Part shown: positions 38,007 through 46,532 of the stretch, piece by piece
Layout: each line of letters starts with the position of its first letter
Position numbering within the stretch: the first letter of the stretch is position 1
Assembly: GCF_014646375.1 (NCBI RefSeq)
Contig: NZ_BMNI01000001.1
Location: 884,407-948,406, forward strand
Reading direction: 5' to 3'
Source: Nocardioides phosphati
GTDB taxonomy: Bacteria > Actinomycetota > Actinomycetes > Propionibacteriales > Nocardioidaceae
Length of the DNA: 64,000 nt
Notes under the pieces: model-generated
Seen by the model: only the letters and a program-made list of their open reading frames with translations
Database searches by the model: none
Told to the model about the DNA's origin: nothing
Made by a program: the position numbers and the translations under genes

Positions 38007-39772
38007 GACGCGCTCGGCCGGACGTAGAGATACCGCGGGTAGTAGTAGCCCTTCACGATCCACGTTTGAAGGCGATCGCAAGAAGCGCCGGAGATCGTGG
38101 TGCTATCCGCAGTCAGTAGGTACAGCCGATTCGTCTGTCCCGGATACACCCTGGGAACACCGCCCGAAAGGTTGAGGGCCGCGCGGGTCTCTTCAATATC
38201 GAAGTTGCCGTCAATCAGTCCGAGCGGCCCAGCCGAGGGTCCGTACCCGATCTGATCGCGCACCCCGTCAATCCATAGCGAGCTTGACGGCACGGCGGCC
38301 GGGGTCCAGAAGATTCCCATCTGCTCAAAGGCAGGCAGCACTCCGACATAGTCGATATCCAGGGTTCCAGTCCCAGAATCACGTGCGGCATGAATCTCGA
38401 CCGACGCCGTACTTCCATTGGTGACCGTGCTGTAGCCAACCTCGTTCAATCCAGCGAATGGGGCGATCAGGCCAAGGTCAACGACCATGCGCGAAGTGGA
38501 GAGTGGGACGACGACAGTGTCTCCCGTGATGGTGACTCCAGACGCGGTCGACCCCGCGCGCATCCTCATGGCAGACGATGCATCCGAGCGCCGGACTACT
38601 GCGATGACGCGGCACGCGCCACGATGCCGCACGTTGACGATCTGGGCAGTCGTGAGCCGGTTCGCCATCGTGGCGGTGTTCGAGAACGACGTCCGCACGA
38701 AGTTGTCAGCATCAGACCCAGACATCACAGTGTCAACGCCGGCCGCGGTCGTGTCCGCGCCCATCGTTCCGCCCTCTGCCTGCAGGAAGGCGTTCTCAAA
38801 CCCGGCCGACCCGGGCCGGCGCGCCGCCATAATCACAAAGGCAGGAGACATTGGGCTGCCCGAACTGGGTCGGTTGAAGTTCAAGATGAGCGGAGCTTCG
38901 ACGTCCCCCATGATCGATGCGTACTCGATGTACTGACCGGTGGCTGCGGCGGTATTCGACACCGGGGGGCTCGTGGCGTCAGTGTCGTACCCGGTGTCAA
39001 GGAACGACGAATCAGTCCACTGGGGGGCCACACTCGTCACCAGCTTCTCGGTGCCGGCCGACGTAGACCTGTAGATCCTGTAGTCAGTTGCCCCCGGAAC
39101 TCGGGTCCAACTCACGGTGACGGTAGATGTGGCGCCAGTGGTGGTGATCGACTTCTCGTTCGACACGGTGGTCTCGCCGCTGCTCGTGACCGCGGTCACC
39201 ACGTAGTAGTACGTGGCGGCGGCCAGCGTCCCCCCTGTGGTTGCCGTCGCCAGATTGGCCTGCACCGGCGCCGAAATGGGGCCTGACCCCAGGGCCGGGT
39301 CGTTTGAGACGGTCACCTTTGGCAGTGCCTCCGGCAGTCCCAGGGCGAACGGCTCTGCCAGCAGCTCGATCGTGAACCGCCGCATCGCCTTCTGCGCGAT
39401 CACGTCGTCGATCTGCGCAAGGTCCGACCGGAACGTCTTGAAGAAGACGGGCTTCGATGCACCGTCGGGGCGGTACATGATGAGGTTGCTCTCGCGGTCC
39501 AGTTCGCGCGCCAGCTTCTGCAGCTCGGTCGCCGCGGAGTCCTGGTCGTTCTTGATGCACTCCAGCTCGATCGTCAGGGTGCGGGCGTCATAGGAAGACG
39601 AGCCGACACTGATCCCGTCGCGCATCGCGTTCGACGACATGCTGCGCCGAAGACGAGGAGCCGGCGCCGAGAACGAGCGCACGTACCAGCCGTTCGTCGC
39701 CTCGCCATTGAGGTCGAGGCGCACCGTCGGAGAGGCAACGATCGAGTCGACGAAGCGGACCAAGTCAGCCAT
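38003..39772 (-). CDS. Distal tail (Dit-like) protein with fibronectin-III-like insertion
   Basis: 589 residues. The first 160 resemble siphovirus Dit (ARTLTIELECIKND; RRFTIELLAEPFA). Residues about 165-270 look like a fibronectin type III insertion (YYYVVTAVTSSGETTVSNE; WTRVPGATDYRIYRST). The rest resembles carbohydrate-binding jelly-roll domains. Probably joins the tail tube to the tip and touches the host surface. Confidence 0.75.
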   Translation of the reverse strand: MADLVRFVDSIVASPTVRLDLNGEATNGWYVRSFSAPAPRLRRSMSSNAMRDGISVGSSSYDARTLTIELECIKNDQDSAATELQKLARELDRESNLIMYRPDGASKPVFFKTFRSDLAQIDDVIAQKAMRRFTIELLAEPFALGLPEALPKVTVSNDPALGSGPISAPVQANLATATTGGTLAAATYYYVVTAVTSSGETTVSNEKSITTTGATSTVTVSWTRVPGATDYRIYRSTSAGTEKLVTSVAPQWTDSSFLDTGYDTDATSPPVSNTAAATGQYIEYASIMGDVEAPLILNFNRPSSGSPMSPAFVIMAARRPGSAGFENAFLQAEGGTMGADTTAAGVDTVMSGSDADNFVRTSFSNTATMANRLTTAQIVNVRHRGACRVIAVVRRSDASSAMRMRAGSTASGVTITGDTVVVPLSTSRMVVDLGLIAPFAGLNEVGYSTVTNGSTASVEIHAARDSGTGTLDIDYVGVLPAFEQMGIFWTPAAVPSSSLWIDGVRDQIGYGPSAGPLGLIDGNFDIEETRAALNLSGGVPRVYPGQTNRLYLLTADSTTISGASCDRLQTWIVKGYYYPRYLYVRPSAS

Positions 39773-39773
39773 G

Positions 39774-41372
39774 TCAGCCTCCCATCAGGTAAGCGCCACG
39801 ACCGGCGTCAGGAAGTTGGACAAGGGGAGTGCCTTCACGCAGGGCCGAGACGATGGCGCGGGCGAGGCGGGTGTAGTCCATGCCGCCCGAGTCGCGGGTC
39901 ATGGCGGCGTTGTCGACCTGCGCACCACGAGGCAGAGTCACGCGCTCCGGGCCGAGTTCGCCCACGAGGTACGAGCCGCCAGACGGGGCGAACGTGGTGC
40001 CGGACGCCGACCGCTTCCTCGGCGCTCCGCCGACCAGCGGGCCCGCCAGGAGCGTGTTCAGCGCCTCCTGCCCGGTGACGGTGACGGAGTACCTGACCCC
40101 GACGTTCGCCGTAGTCCCGTCGAGCTTGGTGATCTTGCCAGCGAGTTCCTCGACCTCGGCAGACGCGTTACTCAAGGCGTTGGCCGTCCTGCCGATCCAC
40201 TTCGGCGCACCAGGGATGCTCGCGAGGACCCCGAACAGCTTGCCCAGAACGCCGATCGTCTTCGCGATCGCCTGCGTAATGAACTTGAAGGCAGGCTGCA
40301 GCGCGTTGTTCCACAGCCATGTACCAGCGCGACCGAGAGCGCCGAACGCCTTGCCGAGGATGGCGACCTGCCGACCCGCCTGAGCGAGCGCGTGCTCAGC
40401 CAGCCAGCCCAGAGCAGGGATCAGGACGTTCTTCACGACCTTGCCGAGCAGGTCAAGGTAGGGGCCCGCGTCCTTGAACGCCTGCCGCACCTTGTCCATG
40501 TAGTCGCGGACCTTCGGTGCGATCCGCTCGCCGAACTCCTTCAGCGGAGGGATCAGGTTCTCCTGCACCCACTTGCCGACCTTCTGGAACGCCGGCCCCA
40601 TATGGGTGGTCAGGAACTGCGCCACCTTGACCGCGATCGGCAGCAGCTTCTCGCCGAGCTTCGCCTTCGCGTTCTCGAACTGCGCGCTCAGGATCTTCTG
40701 CTGGTTCGCGAGACTGCCCGACGTCCGCGAGAAGTCGCCCATCGCCCGGGCACCGTCCTTGTGGACGATCGCCAGAACCGCAGCTGCCTTCTCCTGCGCC
40801 GTCAGCTCCTTGGCCGTCTTCTTGCCCGTCTTTGCCAGCGCCTCGGACTCGACACGCGCGGCGTTGATGTTCGGGATGACCGCCTGCAGTGAATCGAACT
40901 CGCCACGGAAAGCCGCCGACATTCGGTCCGCCACATCGGCGGTGTCAAGGTTGGAGAATGAACCCAGGTCCGCAGACATCTGCACGACCTGCTTCGACAT
41001 CTTCGTGGCCTGATCACCCGAGAAGCCGATCTGGGAAAACATGTCACCGAAGCCAGTCGCCGCAGACAGGGCCGCGTTCTTCGACAGGCCCATCGTCTTC
41101 GCCGCACCCGACGCCCACGTCTCCATCGACTTGGCGTTCTTGCCGAAGATCACCGACGACTTCGAGATCGTCTCGTTTAGGTCAGACGCCGAACCGATCG
41201 CCGACCACGCGAACTTGCCCGCAGCGACACCAGCCGCAGCGAACGCCGCCGCACCAACGACCGCGAACCCCTTCAGCTTTGAGCCCATACCGTCCGCCGA
41301 CTTGCCGACCTTGTCGAACTTGTCGGAGGCCCGGTCCTTGGCAACGATGTCGAACTCAAGCTTGGTTGCCAC
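39774..41372 (-). CDS. Tail tape measure protein
   Basis: 532 residues, short for the family, with an N-terminal DRASDKFDKVGKSADGMGSKL segment, glycine-rich membrane-like helices (FAVVGAAAFAAAGVAAG), long coiled parts and a C-terminus PSGGSYLVGELGPERVTLPRGAQV typical of tape measures. Sets tail length; at about 1.5 angstrom per residue this predicts a tail near 80 nm. Start GTG at 41372, following AAGGAGG. Confidence 0.92.
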   Translation of the reverse strand: MATKLEFDIVAKDRASDKFDKVGKSADGMGSKLKGFAVVGAAAFAAAGVAAGKFAWSAIGSASDLNETISKSSVIFGKNAKSMETWASGAAKTMGLSKNAALSAATGFGDMFSQIGFSGDQATKMSKQVVQMSADLGSFSNLDTADVADRMSAAFRGEFDSLQAVIPNINAARVESEALAKTGKKTAKELTAQEKAAAVLAIVHKDGARAMGDFSRTSGSLANQQKILSAQFENAKAKLGEKLLPIAVKVAQFLTTHMGPAFQKVGKWVQENLIPPLKEFGERIAPKVRDYMDKVRQAFKDAGPYLDLLGKVVKNVLIPALGWLAEHALAQAGRQVAILGKAFGALGRAGTWLWNNALQPAFKFITQAIAKTIGVLGKLFGVLASIPGAPKWIGRTANALSNASAEVEELAGKITKLDGTTANVGVRYSVTVTGQEALNTLLAGPLVGGAPRKRSASGTTFAPSGGSYLVGELGPERVTLPRGAQVDNAAMTRDSGGMDYTRLARAIVSALREGTPLVQLPDAGRGAYLMGG

Positions 41373-41580
41373 GGCGTGCCTCCTTGTTCAGGTGTTCGAT
41401 CAGGTCGCAGCCGCGCTCCCACTGATCGAGAGTCAGGCGCTCAAGTTCCGCGGGCGGCGTGTGCAGGTGCAGGGCGAACGCCCACTCGTAGTAGCGGTAG
41501 CGGCGAGTGATCCCGAACGGCGTCAGGTAGTGCTCGGGCCAGACGCCGCCGACTGAGGGTCCGCCTCCGAAGCACCGTCC
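41356..41580 (-). CDS. Tail assembly chaperone, frameshifted C-terminal part (gpT-like)
   Basis: Open frame of 74 codons in the -1 frame relative to the chaperone ORF, running across its stop: it reads WPEHYLTPFGITRRYRYYEWAFALHL then ERLTLDQWERGCDLIEHLNKE. No ATG/GTG/TTG start occurs in this part, while the protein sequence is clearly coding-like, so it is best explained as a ribosomal frameshift extension of the gene ending at 41523. The exact slip site is within 41525-41580. Confidence 0.75.
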   Translation of the reverse strand, partial: GRCFGGGPSVGGVWPEHYLTPFGITRRYRYYEWAFALHLHTPPAELERLTLDQWERGCDLIEHLNKEARRGNQA

Positions 41581-41873
41581 TCAGCGTCGGCAGCAAGAGC
41601 CGCCTCGTCGTCCTCGTCGACCTCAAGGCCGACCTCGTCAAACGCGAATACCACCTGGTCCGGCTTCAACTGCGGACGCTGGCGCTTGAGCAGAACGAAC
41701 AGCAGCGCGTGAATCGCGATCATCGAGCCCTTCTGCACCGACTCGATCCACTCCGAACCGAACGCCATGCCCGTCAACTTCTCGATCGCCATCGCCTCGG
41801 GAGACGTCAGCTTCATCGGGTCGAACGGCCACGAAAGCCGCTCCCCGCCCTCAGGGGTGTAGACGAACTGCAT
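41523..41873 (-). CDS. Tail assembly chaperone (gpG-like)
   Basis: 116 residues beginning QFVYTPEGGERLSWPFDPMKLTSPEAMAIEKLTG, an actinophage chaperone pattern, with a highly acidic tail (VDEDDEAALAADAEDG). Located immediately before the tape measure, as in siphoviruses; it helps tail tube polymerisation. Start overlaps the previous stop. Confidence 0.85.
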   Translation of the reverse strand: MQFVYTPEGGERLSWPFDPMKLTSPEAMAIEKLTGMAFGSEWIESVQKGSMIAIHALLFVLLKRQRPQLKPDQVVFAFDEVGLEVDEDDEAALAADAEDGASEADPQSAASGPSTT

Positions 41874-42340
41874 CAGCCCTCAACTCTCCGCGCGATGTCC
41901 TGAAGGACGCGCACCATCTCGCGCGCCACAACAGGGCGCTGCTCCTCGAACGTCTTGTCCATCCAGTGCGGCTGGACGCCCTCGGTCTGCGTCACGAACC
42001 GACCACCAAACACGGGGCGCCGCAGTCGGCCAGTGCGGTGGATCGACCCGAGGTCGAACCCCTTCTTGCCGCGCACGAGGATCCGCAGACCCGCGTTCCG
42101 GCCGCCTCGCACATTCGCGACGACGGACTGCTTCCGCATCGCCAGGGCCTGCAATCCGCCCTCGGTCGGCAGGTTCTCGGGCTCCCCGGTCGACGCCTTC
42201 ATGTCCTCGCGCACAGGCTTCGACACGCGATTCAGGCCCGAGTAGAGATCCTTCTGGATCGCCTTCTTGTCGGCGTGCGTCCGAATGCGGCGTACCAGTG
42301 CGTCAATCGCGTCGCCGCCCCGCAGCTCGACGTCAGGCAT
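41873..42340 (-). CDS. HK97 gp10-like tail-completion protein
   Basis: 155 residues with ELRGGDAIDALVRRIRTHADKKAIQKDLYSGLNRVSKPVREDM and a C-terminal MDKTFEEQRPVVAREMVRVLQ. Resembles phage morphogenesis gp10-like proteins, but lies after the tail tube gene rather than before it. Confidence 0.65.
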   Translation of the reverse strand: MPDVELRGGDAIDALVRRIRTHADKKAIQKDLYSGLNRVSKPVREDMKASTGEPENLPTEGGLQALAMRKQSVVANVRGGRNAGLRILVRGKKGFDLGSIHRTGRLRRPVFGGRFVTQTEGVQPHWMDKTFEEQRPVVAREMVRVLQDIARRVEG

Positions 42341-42343
42341 GGA

Positions 42344-43330
42344 TCAGACCGTCGTGTCGGTCGACATGTACTCGATCGTCCCGACACCATTCGTCGGGTC
42401 CCAGAACGCAGAGAACGGGATCGACGCCTTGTTCACATCAGGCCCGTCAACCTCCGGGACATCACCCGAGAAGTAGACCTTCGGAACCTTGATGCGGAAC
42501 GTCTCGTTGTACGCGCCCGAGATCACCGGCCCCACGAACTCGATGACCAGCGACGTCGAAGTGTGGCCGACGTAGCGGTCCACGAAGTCGGCCTTGTTCA
42601 CGAAGTCCACCTCGAGCGTCCCGGAGATCGCCACGAAGTCGTTCCACACCGGCTCCGACTTCTTGCCTCCGTTACCCGCATAGAACCGGCCCACGTCCTG
42701 CGACCGGGAGAACGTCACGCTCATGCCCTTCACGCCCTGCACGCCAGCCTCAGCGCCATACGTGCCGAGCTTCACGGCCATCTGGTTGAACTTGAACGGC
42801 AGGTTCCCCGCCTGGTACGACGGCGCCACCAGCGTCTGGGCCTCGGTGATCTCGCGGCAGTCCCAGTCGACACTGACGGTCAGTGCCTCGCCAGCCGCAC
42901 ACGAGAACTCCGCCTGCGTGACCTTGCTGCCCAGCGCCGTGTACGGACGAACCGTGCCCGTCGTGTCCGCAATGCCACACTGCACCGACATGGACTTGCC
43001 GAGGTTGTCGCCCCACGCGTGCGTCTGCAGGTACGCCGTCGTCGCGCCCTGCTGGACCGGCGACGACGTCGAGCCCGTGAGCTGCGACAGCAGCAGACCC
43101 ATCTGCTTGTTCATGACCTGGCCCTCAAACTTGGCCGTGCCCTGAACCTGCGTCACCACCTCATCCGGAGGCGCAGGACGACCCGCAGCCACACCCGAAA
43201 CAGGGACAGTGTCCTGCAGATGCTTCACGTTGAACGTGCCCGCAAGATGCCGACCCGCAGCAACATACGTGCCGTACACCGACTCAGCCGCAAGGCCAAG
43301 CGAGGAGCCAAGACCGCTTCCGATAGCCAA
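42344..43330 (-). CDS. Major tail tube protein
   Basis: 328 residues with GSGLGSSLGLAAESVYGTYVAAGRHL at the N-terminus, a phage tail tube pattern, and a C-terminal ASIPFSAFWDPTNG segment. Forms the tail tube. Start four bases after the HNH gene region; its synteny with terminator and chaperones supports the call. Confidence 0.85.
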   Translation of the reverse strand: MAIGSGLGSSLGLAAESVYGTYVAAGRHLAGTFNVKHLQDTVPVSGVAAGRPAPPDEVVTQVQGTAKFEGQVMNKQMGLLLSQLTGSTSSPVQQGATTAYLQTHAWGDNLGKSMSVQCGIADTTGTVRPYTALGSKVTQAEFSCAAGEALTVSVDWDCREITEAQTLVAPSYQAGNLPFKFNQMAVKLGTYGAEAGVQGVKGMSVTFSRSQDVGRFYAGNGGKKSEPVWNDFVAISGTLEVDFVNKADFVDRYVGHTSTSLVIEFVGPVISGAYNETFRIKVPKVYFSGDVPEVDGPDVNKASIPFSAFWDPTNGVGTIEYMSTDTTV

Positions 43331-43768
43331 TTAGCTCACCTTCTTGTGCTCGTACCGCGCGCTCGCGGCATTGCGGCAGGTACGGCATTCGCGCGCACCC
43401 TTGGGGGAGATGTAGAGATTCGGTCCACTGAGTGGATGGCCAGCGCGAGCGCAATGAGTCTTTGCGGCGTTCCGTGCGGCGGGGGTGTCGCCGCGCATGA
43501 CGTTCTCGCGCGGGGTGACCGGTTCTAGGTGGTCGGGGTTCACGCAGTGGCGGACGCGGCAAAGATGGTCGAGCTGTAGGCCGTCGGGGATGGGGCCGTT
43601 GCGCTGCTCCCATGCCCACCTGTGGGCCACCGTCGTTCGCTGCTCGCCTGACCAGAAGAGTCCGTAGCCCTGCCAGCCCGTCTTGGCTTGCCACAGCCAG
43701 CAATCGTTGTCGTCCTTGACGACCTTCTCCATGAATCGCAGCCATGGGTCGCGGCGCGGGATAGCCAT
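43331..43768 (-). CDS. HNH homing endonuclease
   Basis: 145 residues. HNH core LQLDHLCRVRHCVNPDHLEPVTPREN, preceded by CWLWQAKTGWQGYGLFW. The C-terminus has a zinc-ribbon-like CRTCRN. Free-standing, inserted between small tail genes without breaking them. Start overlaps the previous stop by one base. Confidence 0.9.
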   Translation of the reverse strand: MAIPRRDPWLRFMEKVVKDDNDCWLWQAKTGWQGYGLFWSGEQRTTVAHRWAWEQRNGPIPDGLQLDHLCRVRHCVNPDHLEPVTPRENVMRGDTPAARNAAKTHCARAGHPLSGPNLYISPKGARECRTCRNAASARYEHKKVS

Positions 43769-43929
43769 CAGGCGTCACCCTTCTTCTTGCCGTCAACCAG
43801 CTCCCACGTCGGGGCCGGGAAATCCATGCCAAGGTCGTCAGCGACCTCGATCACCTGACCCGCAAGAACGAGCCGGTTGCCAAGCCACGGCAGCGTCAGG
43901 TCCACCCCGGAGGTGTTCTTGATCTTCAT
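43768..43929 (-). CDS. Small head-tail region protein
   Basis: 53 residues, KIKNTSGVDLTLPWLGNRLVLAGQVIEVADDLG. A common type of small protein between tail-terminator and tail-tube genes; function unknown. AGGAAGG lies upstream. Confidence 0.65.
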   Translation of the reverse strand: MKIKNTSGVDLTLPWLGNRLVLAGQVIEVADDLGMDFPAPTWELVDGKKKGDA

Positions 43930-43944
43930 CAGCGCGATGCCTTC

Positions 43945-44409
43945 CTAGAGCTGGGCCTTGAACAGGACGCGGAACACACCAAGCGCCCACGTCCCGTTGC
44001 GGTTCTGGTCGGAGTCGATGCGGGTCACCGACAGGTGGCACCACATGAGTTCGGGGATGGACGTCAGGTCCGGGTCCGCGCGCAGTGCGGTCGCGAGCGC
44101 GTCCAGCACCGCCTCGAGCCGGGTCAGGGCGATGTCGGTGTCGGTGTCGCCCGTCGACACGAACGCCACGCAGTTGATGCCGCCGCTCTCCGTGCGGTTG
44201 ACGGCACCCGTGTAGAGGAAGTCGGAGTCGCCGTCGACCATTGGGGCGGGCTGGTCCGAGAACGGGTCGTCGGCGCCAACCAGCACGTAGTCAGCGGGCG
44301 AGTCGGTCACGCCGTAGCCGAGACGGACATCGACATCGGCGGGGACAACCGCAGCGAATGCGGGGACGAGAGTGCGCATGAGGGTCGCGCCGACCGTTGC
44401 CTTGACCAT
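43945..44409 (-). CDS. Tail terminator-like protein
   Basis: 154 residues with a beta-alpha layout (DVDVRLGYGVTDSPADYVLVGADD; LTRLEAVLDALATALRADPDL). Resembles gpU/DUF3168-type tail terminators; call rests mainly on position. Confidence 0.65.
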   Translation of the reverse strand: MVKATVGATLMRTLVPAFAAVVPADVDVRLGYGVTDSPADYVLVGADDPFSDQPAPMVDGDSDFLYTGAVNRTESGGINCVAFVSTGDTDTDIALTRLEAVLDALATALRADPDLTSIPELMWCHLSVTRIDSDQNRNGTWALGVFRVLFKAQL

Positions 44410-44933
44410 CAGAACCCCACAGACAGGTGCGGCGAGATGAGTTCAAGGACGCGGTTCGGGAACATGTATGCCGCCCCGGGAACAACCTCCGCCGAGCCGC
44501 CACGCTGGCCATTGCCACGCTGCGACGACTGCCACAAGTGCCGTACCAGTTCCTTGACCGCAAGCATCAAGTCATCCGGACACGTTCCACGGCCCGCGGT
44601 GTATGCCACGTCGTACTCGCGACCAGTGAACGTGCCGCCGTGAACGAACCTCACGACACCCGCGGACGTGTGCAGCGAAAGGTCCGCCACCGTCAACGCG
44701 ACGCCGCCGACCTCCGTGACCGACGTCAGCGAGATCGCAGGGGAGGCGTACAGCGCCAGTGCCGGACCGCCACCACGCACACGGTCAGTCCGAGAGCGCG
44801 GCTGCAGGGGTCCGACGCGCTCCTCGAGAGCCGCCTCCGCCGCCGCGATGAACGCCTCGATCTCGGCGTTCCACGTGTCCACGCTGATGTTCAGGTGTAG
44901 CTTCGCGTCGGACAGCGACAGGACCGATGTCAC
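44409..44933 (-). CDS. Head-tail connector protein (gp6-like)
   Basis: 174 residues beginning LSLSDAKLHLNISVDTWNAEIEAFIAAAEAALEERVG, the family's helical start, with YTAGRGTCPDDLMLAVKELVRHLW at the centre. Joins capsid to tail. GTG start overlaps previous stop as GTGA. Confidence 0.85.
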   Translation of the reverse strand: MTSVLSLSDAKLHLNISVDTWNAEIEAFIAAAEAALEERVGPLQPRSRTDRVRGGGPALALYASPAISLTSVTEVGGVALTVADLSLHTSAGVVRFVHGGTFTGREYDVAYTAGRGTCPDDLMLAVKELVRHLWQSSQRGNGQRGGSAEVVPGAAYMFPNRVLELISPHLSVGF

Positions 44934-45136
44934 CGTCGAGCCTTGGATCCGGCGCGCACCTCAGCCTTGGGGGCGGTCTTCTTCTCCGCGTTCGCCACCT
45001 CTGCCACCGGAGACGCCAGGCCAGCCGCACAGAGCTCAGCGCCCTCGGCGTCACCGACGACGACCTCGCCGCCGACGGACGGCCACGGCTCACCGTTGCG
45101 CGTTCCTGAGATCGCGACATTCATGCACACCTTCAT
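44930..45136 (-). CDS. Small head-region protein
   Basis: 68 residues, KVCMNVAISGTRNGEPWPSVGGEVVVG, with a Lys/Ala-rich tail. AAGGAG six bases before the ATG at 45136. Function unknown; found after capsid genes in many actinophages. Confidence 0.65.
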   Translation of the reverse strand: MKVCMNVAISGTRNGEPWPSVGGEVVVGDAEGAELCAAGLASPVAEVANAEKKTAPKAEVRAGSKARR

Positions 45137-45176
45137 GGCGCGCTCCTTTCCGTAGACGATGACCACCCAGACGGGA

Positions 45177-45205
45177 GCGGCGCGACCCGTGAGGGGCCGC
45201 GCCGC
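45177..45205 (-). terminator. Hairpin after the capsid gene
   Basis: Perfect 8-bp arms GCGGCGCG (45177-45184) and CGCGCCGC (45198-45205). Probably reduces read-through from the highly expressed capsid gene. Confidence 0.6.
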
Positions 45206-45211
45206 AACCGA

Positions 45212-46429
45212 TCAGGTGGCAGCGCCAGCGAAGTGCTTGACCGCGCCCGTCTGGTCGACCAGCACGCCGTCACCGCGGACGAGGCACCGGAAGGTGACGA
45301 GGTCCGAGTTGAACGCGTACTCATCCGAACGCTCGAACCGCACGCCGCCCGCGAGGCGGACGAAGTACGCCGAGACGTCACCGAACAGGACCGACTTCGC
45401 GGTCGTGCCCGTCGCGGCGATGTTCGGGTCCGTGTGGACCGGCTTGCCGAGCAGGAGGTCCGGCACGCCGGCCTGCAGGCCCGGCTGCCACAGGTAGTTG
45501 TTGTCCGAGCCCTTGAGCTTGCGGACTGCGGCCACCGTGGCGTCGCGCATGATCCAGCCCGCCGACGGCGAGTTCCGGTATGGCGCGATGACCGAGTAGA
45601 ACAGGTCGATCAGGTTGTCGGCGGTGAACGCACCCGCGACGCCCGTGCCACCCGTCACGCCCAGGCTCGAGCCCGTCACGATGCCGGACGGCTGCGAGGA
45701 GCCGGTGCCGGTCGCGAGGTGGGCACCGAACGCGTTGCCGACCGCACGACCAGCCTGCATCGAGAGGTAGCCCTCGAGGTCGACGCCCGTGTCGTCGATC
45801 AGCTCGCGTGCCACCTGGATCAGGACGCCGTACTTGTAGGCACCGAGAGTGCGCTTGGCGAACGCCGGGTCCGACTCCGCGATGGCCGCAGCCTCCGCAA
45901 CGAGCGCGCCCGAGGAGTGGGCGGTCGTGGTCGGAACCTCGAAGTTCTCGCCGCCAGAGGTCTGCAGCACGGTCGGGCCGGCCGACAGGATGCCGGACAC
46001 CTCGATCATGTGCTGGACGAGCTGGTTGTAGAACGACGTCGGGACGATGTTGCCGCCCGCGGTCGCGGTGCCCTTGGTCAGGTCACGGAAGTTGACCGGG
46101 CCGTCGGGGCGAACCTCGAAGGAGCGGGACTCGCCGCGGAGGAACTTGCGGAGCTCGTTCTGCGTCGGCTCGGCCAGGATCGCGGGGGCCTTGCGACCCT
46201 CTGCGATCGAAGCGAACGCCGCGTCCATGTCGGCGTTGCGCTGCTCCTGCTCCTCGATGGACTTGACCCGCTCCGCGATGGAGTCGAGGTCGGCGTTCAT
46301 CCGGTCGTAGGACGACTGCTCCTCGGCGGACAGGTCGCGGTTCTCTGCGGCAGCGGTGTCGAGGAGGGCCTTGGCCTGCTCCCAGGTGTTGGCCCGCTGC
46401 TCGCGAAGGCGCTGGATGAAGTCACTCAT
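45212..46429 (-). CDS. Major capsid protein (HK97 family)
   Basis: 405 residues. N-terminal coiled delta domain (about 1-100: RLREQRANTWEQAKALLDTAAAENRDLSAEEQ) removed by the protease, followed by the HK97 shell domain (IVPTSFYNQLVQHMIEVSGI; KYGVLIQVARELIDDTGVDLEGY). AAAGGAG precedes the ATG. Confidence 0.95.
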   Translation of the reverse strand: MSDFIQRLREQRANTWEQAKALLDTAAAENRDLSAEEQSSYDRMNADLDSIAERVKSIEEQEQRNADMDAAFASIAEGRKAPAILAEPTQNELRKFLRGESRSFEVRPDGPVNFRDLTKGTATAGGNIVPTSFYNQLVQHMIEVSGILSAGPTVLQTSGGENFEVPTTTAHSSGALVAEAAAIAESDPAFAKRTLGAYKYGVLIQVARELIDDTGVDLEGYLSMQAGRAVGNAFGAHLATGTGSSQPSGIVTGSSLGVTGGTGVAGAFTADNLIDLFYSVIAPYRNSPSAGWIMRDATVAAVRKLKGSDNNYLWQPGLQAGVPDLLLGKPVHTDPNIAATGTTAKSVLFGDVSAYFVRLAGGVRFERSDEYAFNSDLVTFRCLVRGDGVLVDQTGAVKHFAGAAT

Positions 46430-46445
46430 CTCGCGTCTCCTTTCT

Positions 46446-46491
46446 GCATGCCTTGGGCATGCGAAAGCCCCCGACCAGTCGGTGCGGGGGC
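46446..46491 (-). terminator. Two hairpins before the capsid gene
   Basis: GCATGCC/GGCATGC (46446-46462) and GCCCCCG/CGGGGGC (46467-46491), the latter followed on the minus strand by CTTTCGC. One of a set of hairpins before phage genes. Confidence 0.65.
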
Positions 46492-46532
46492 GGAGGGGAA
46501 TTGGAAGTTCGACGGTGGGTTGCGCCCTGCCG

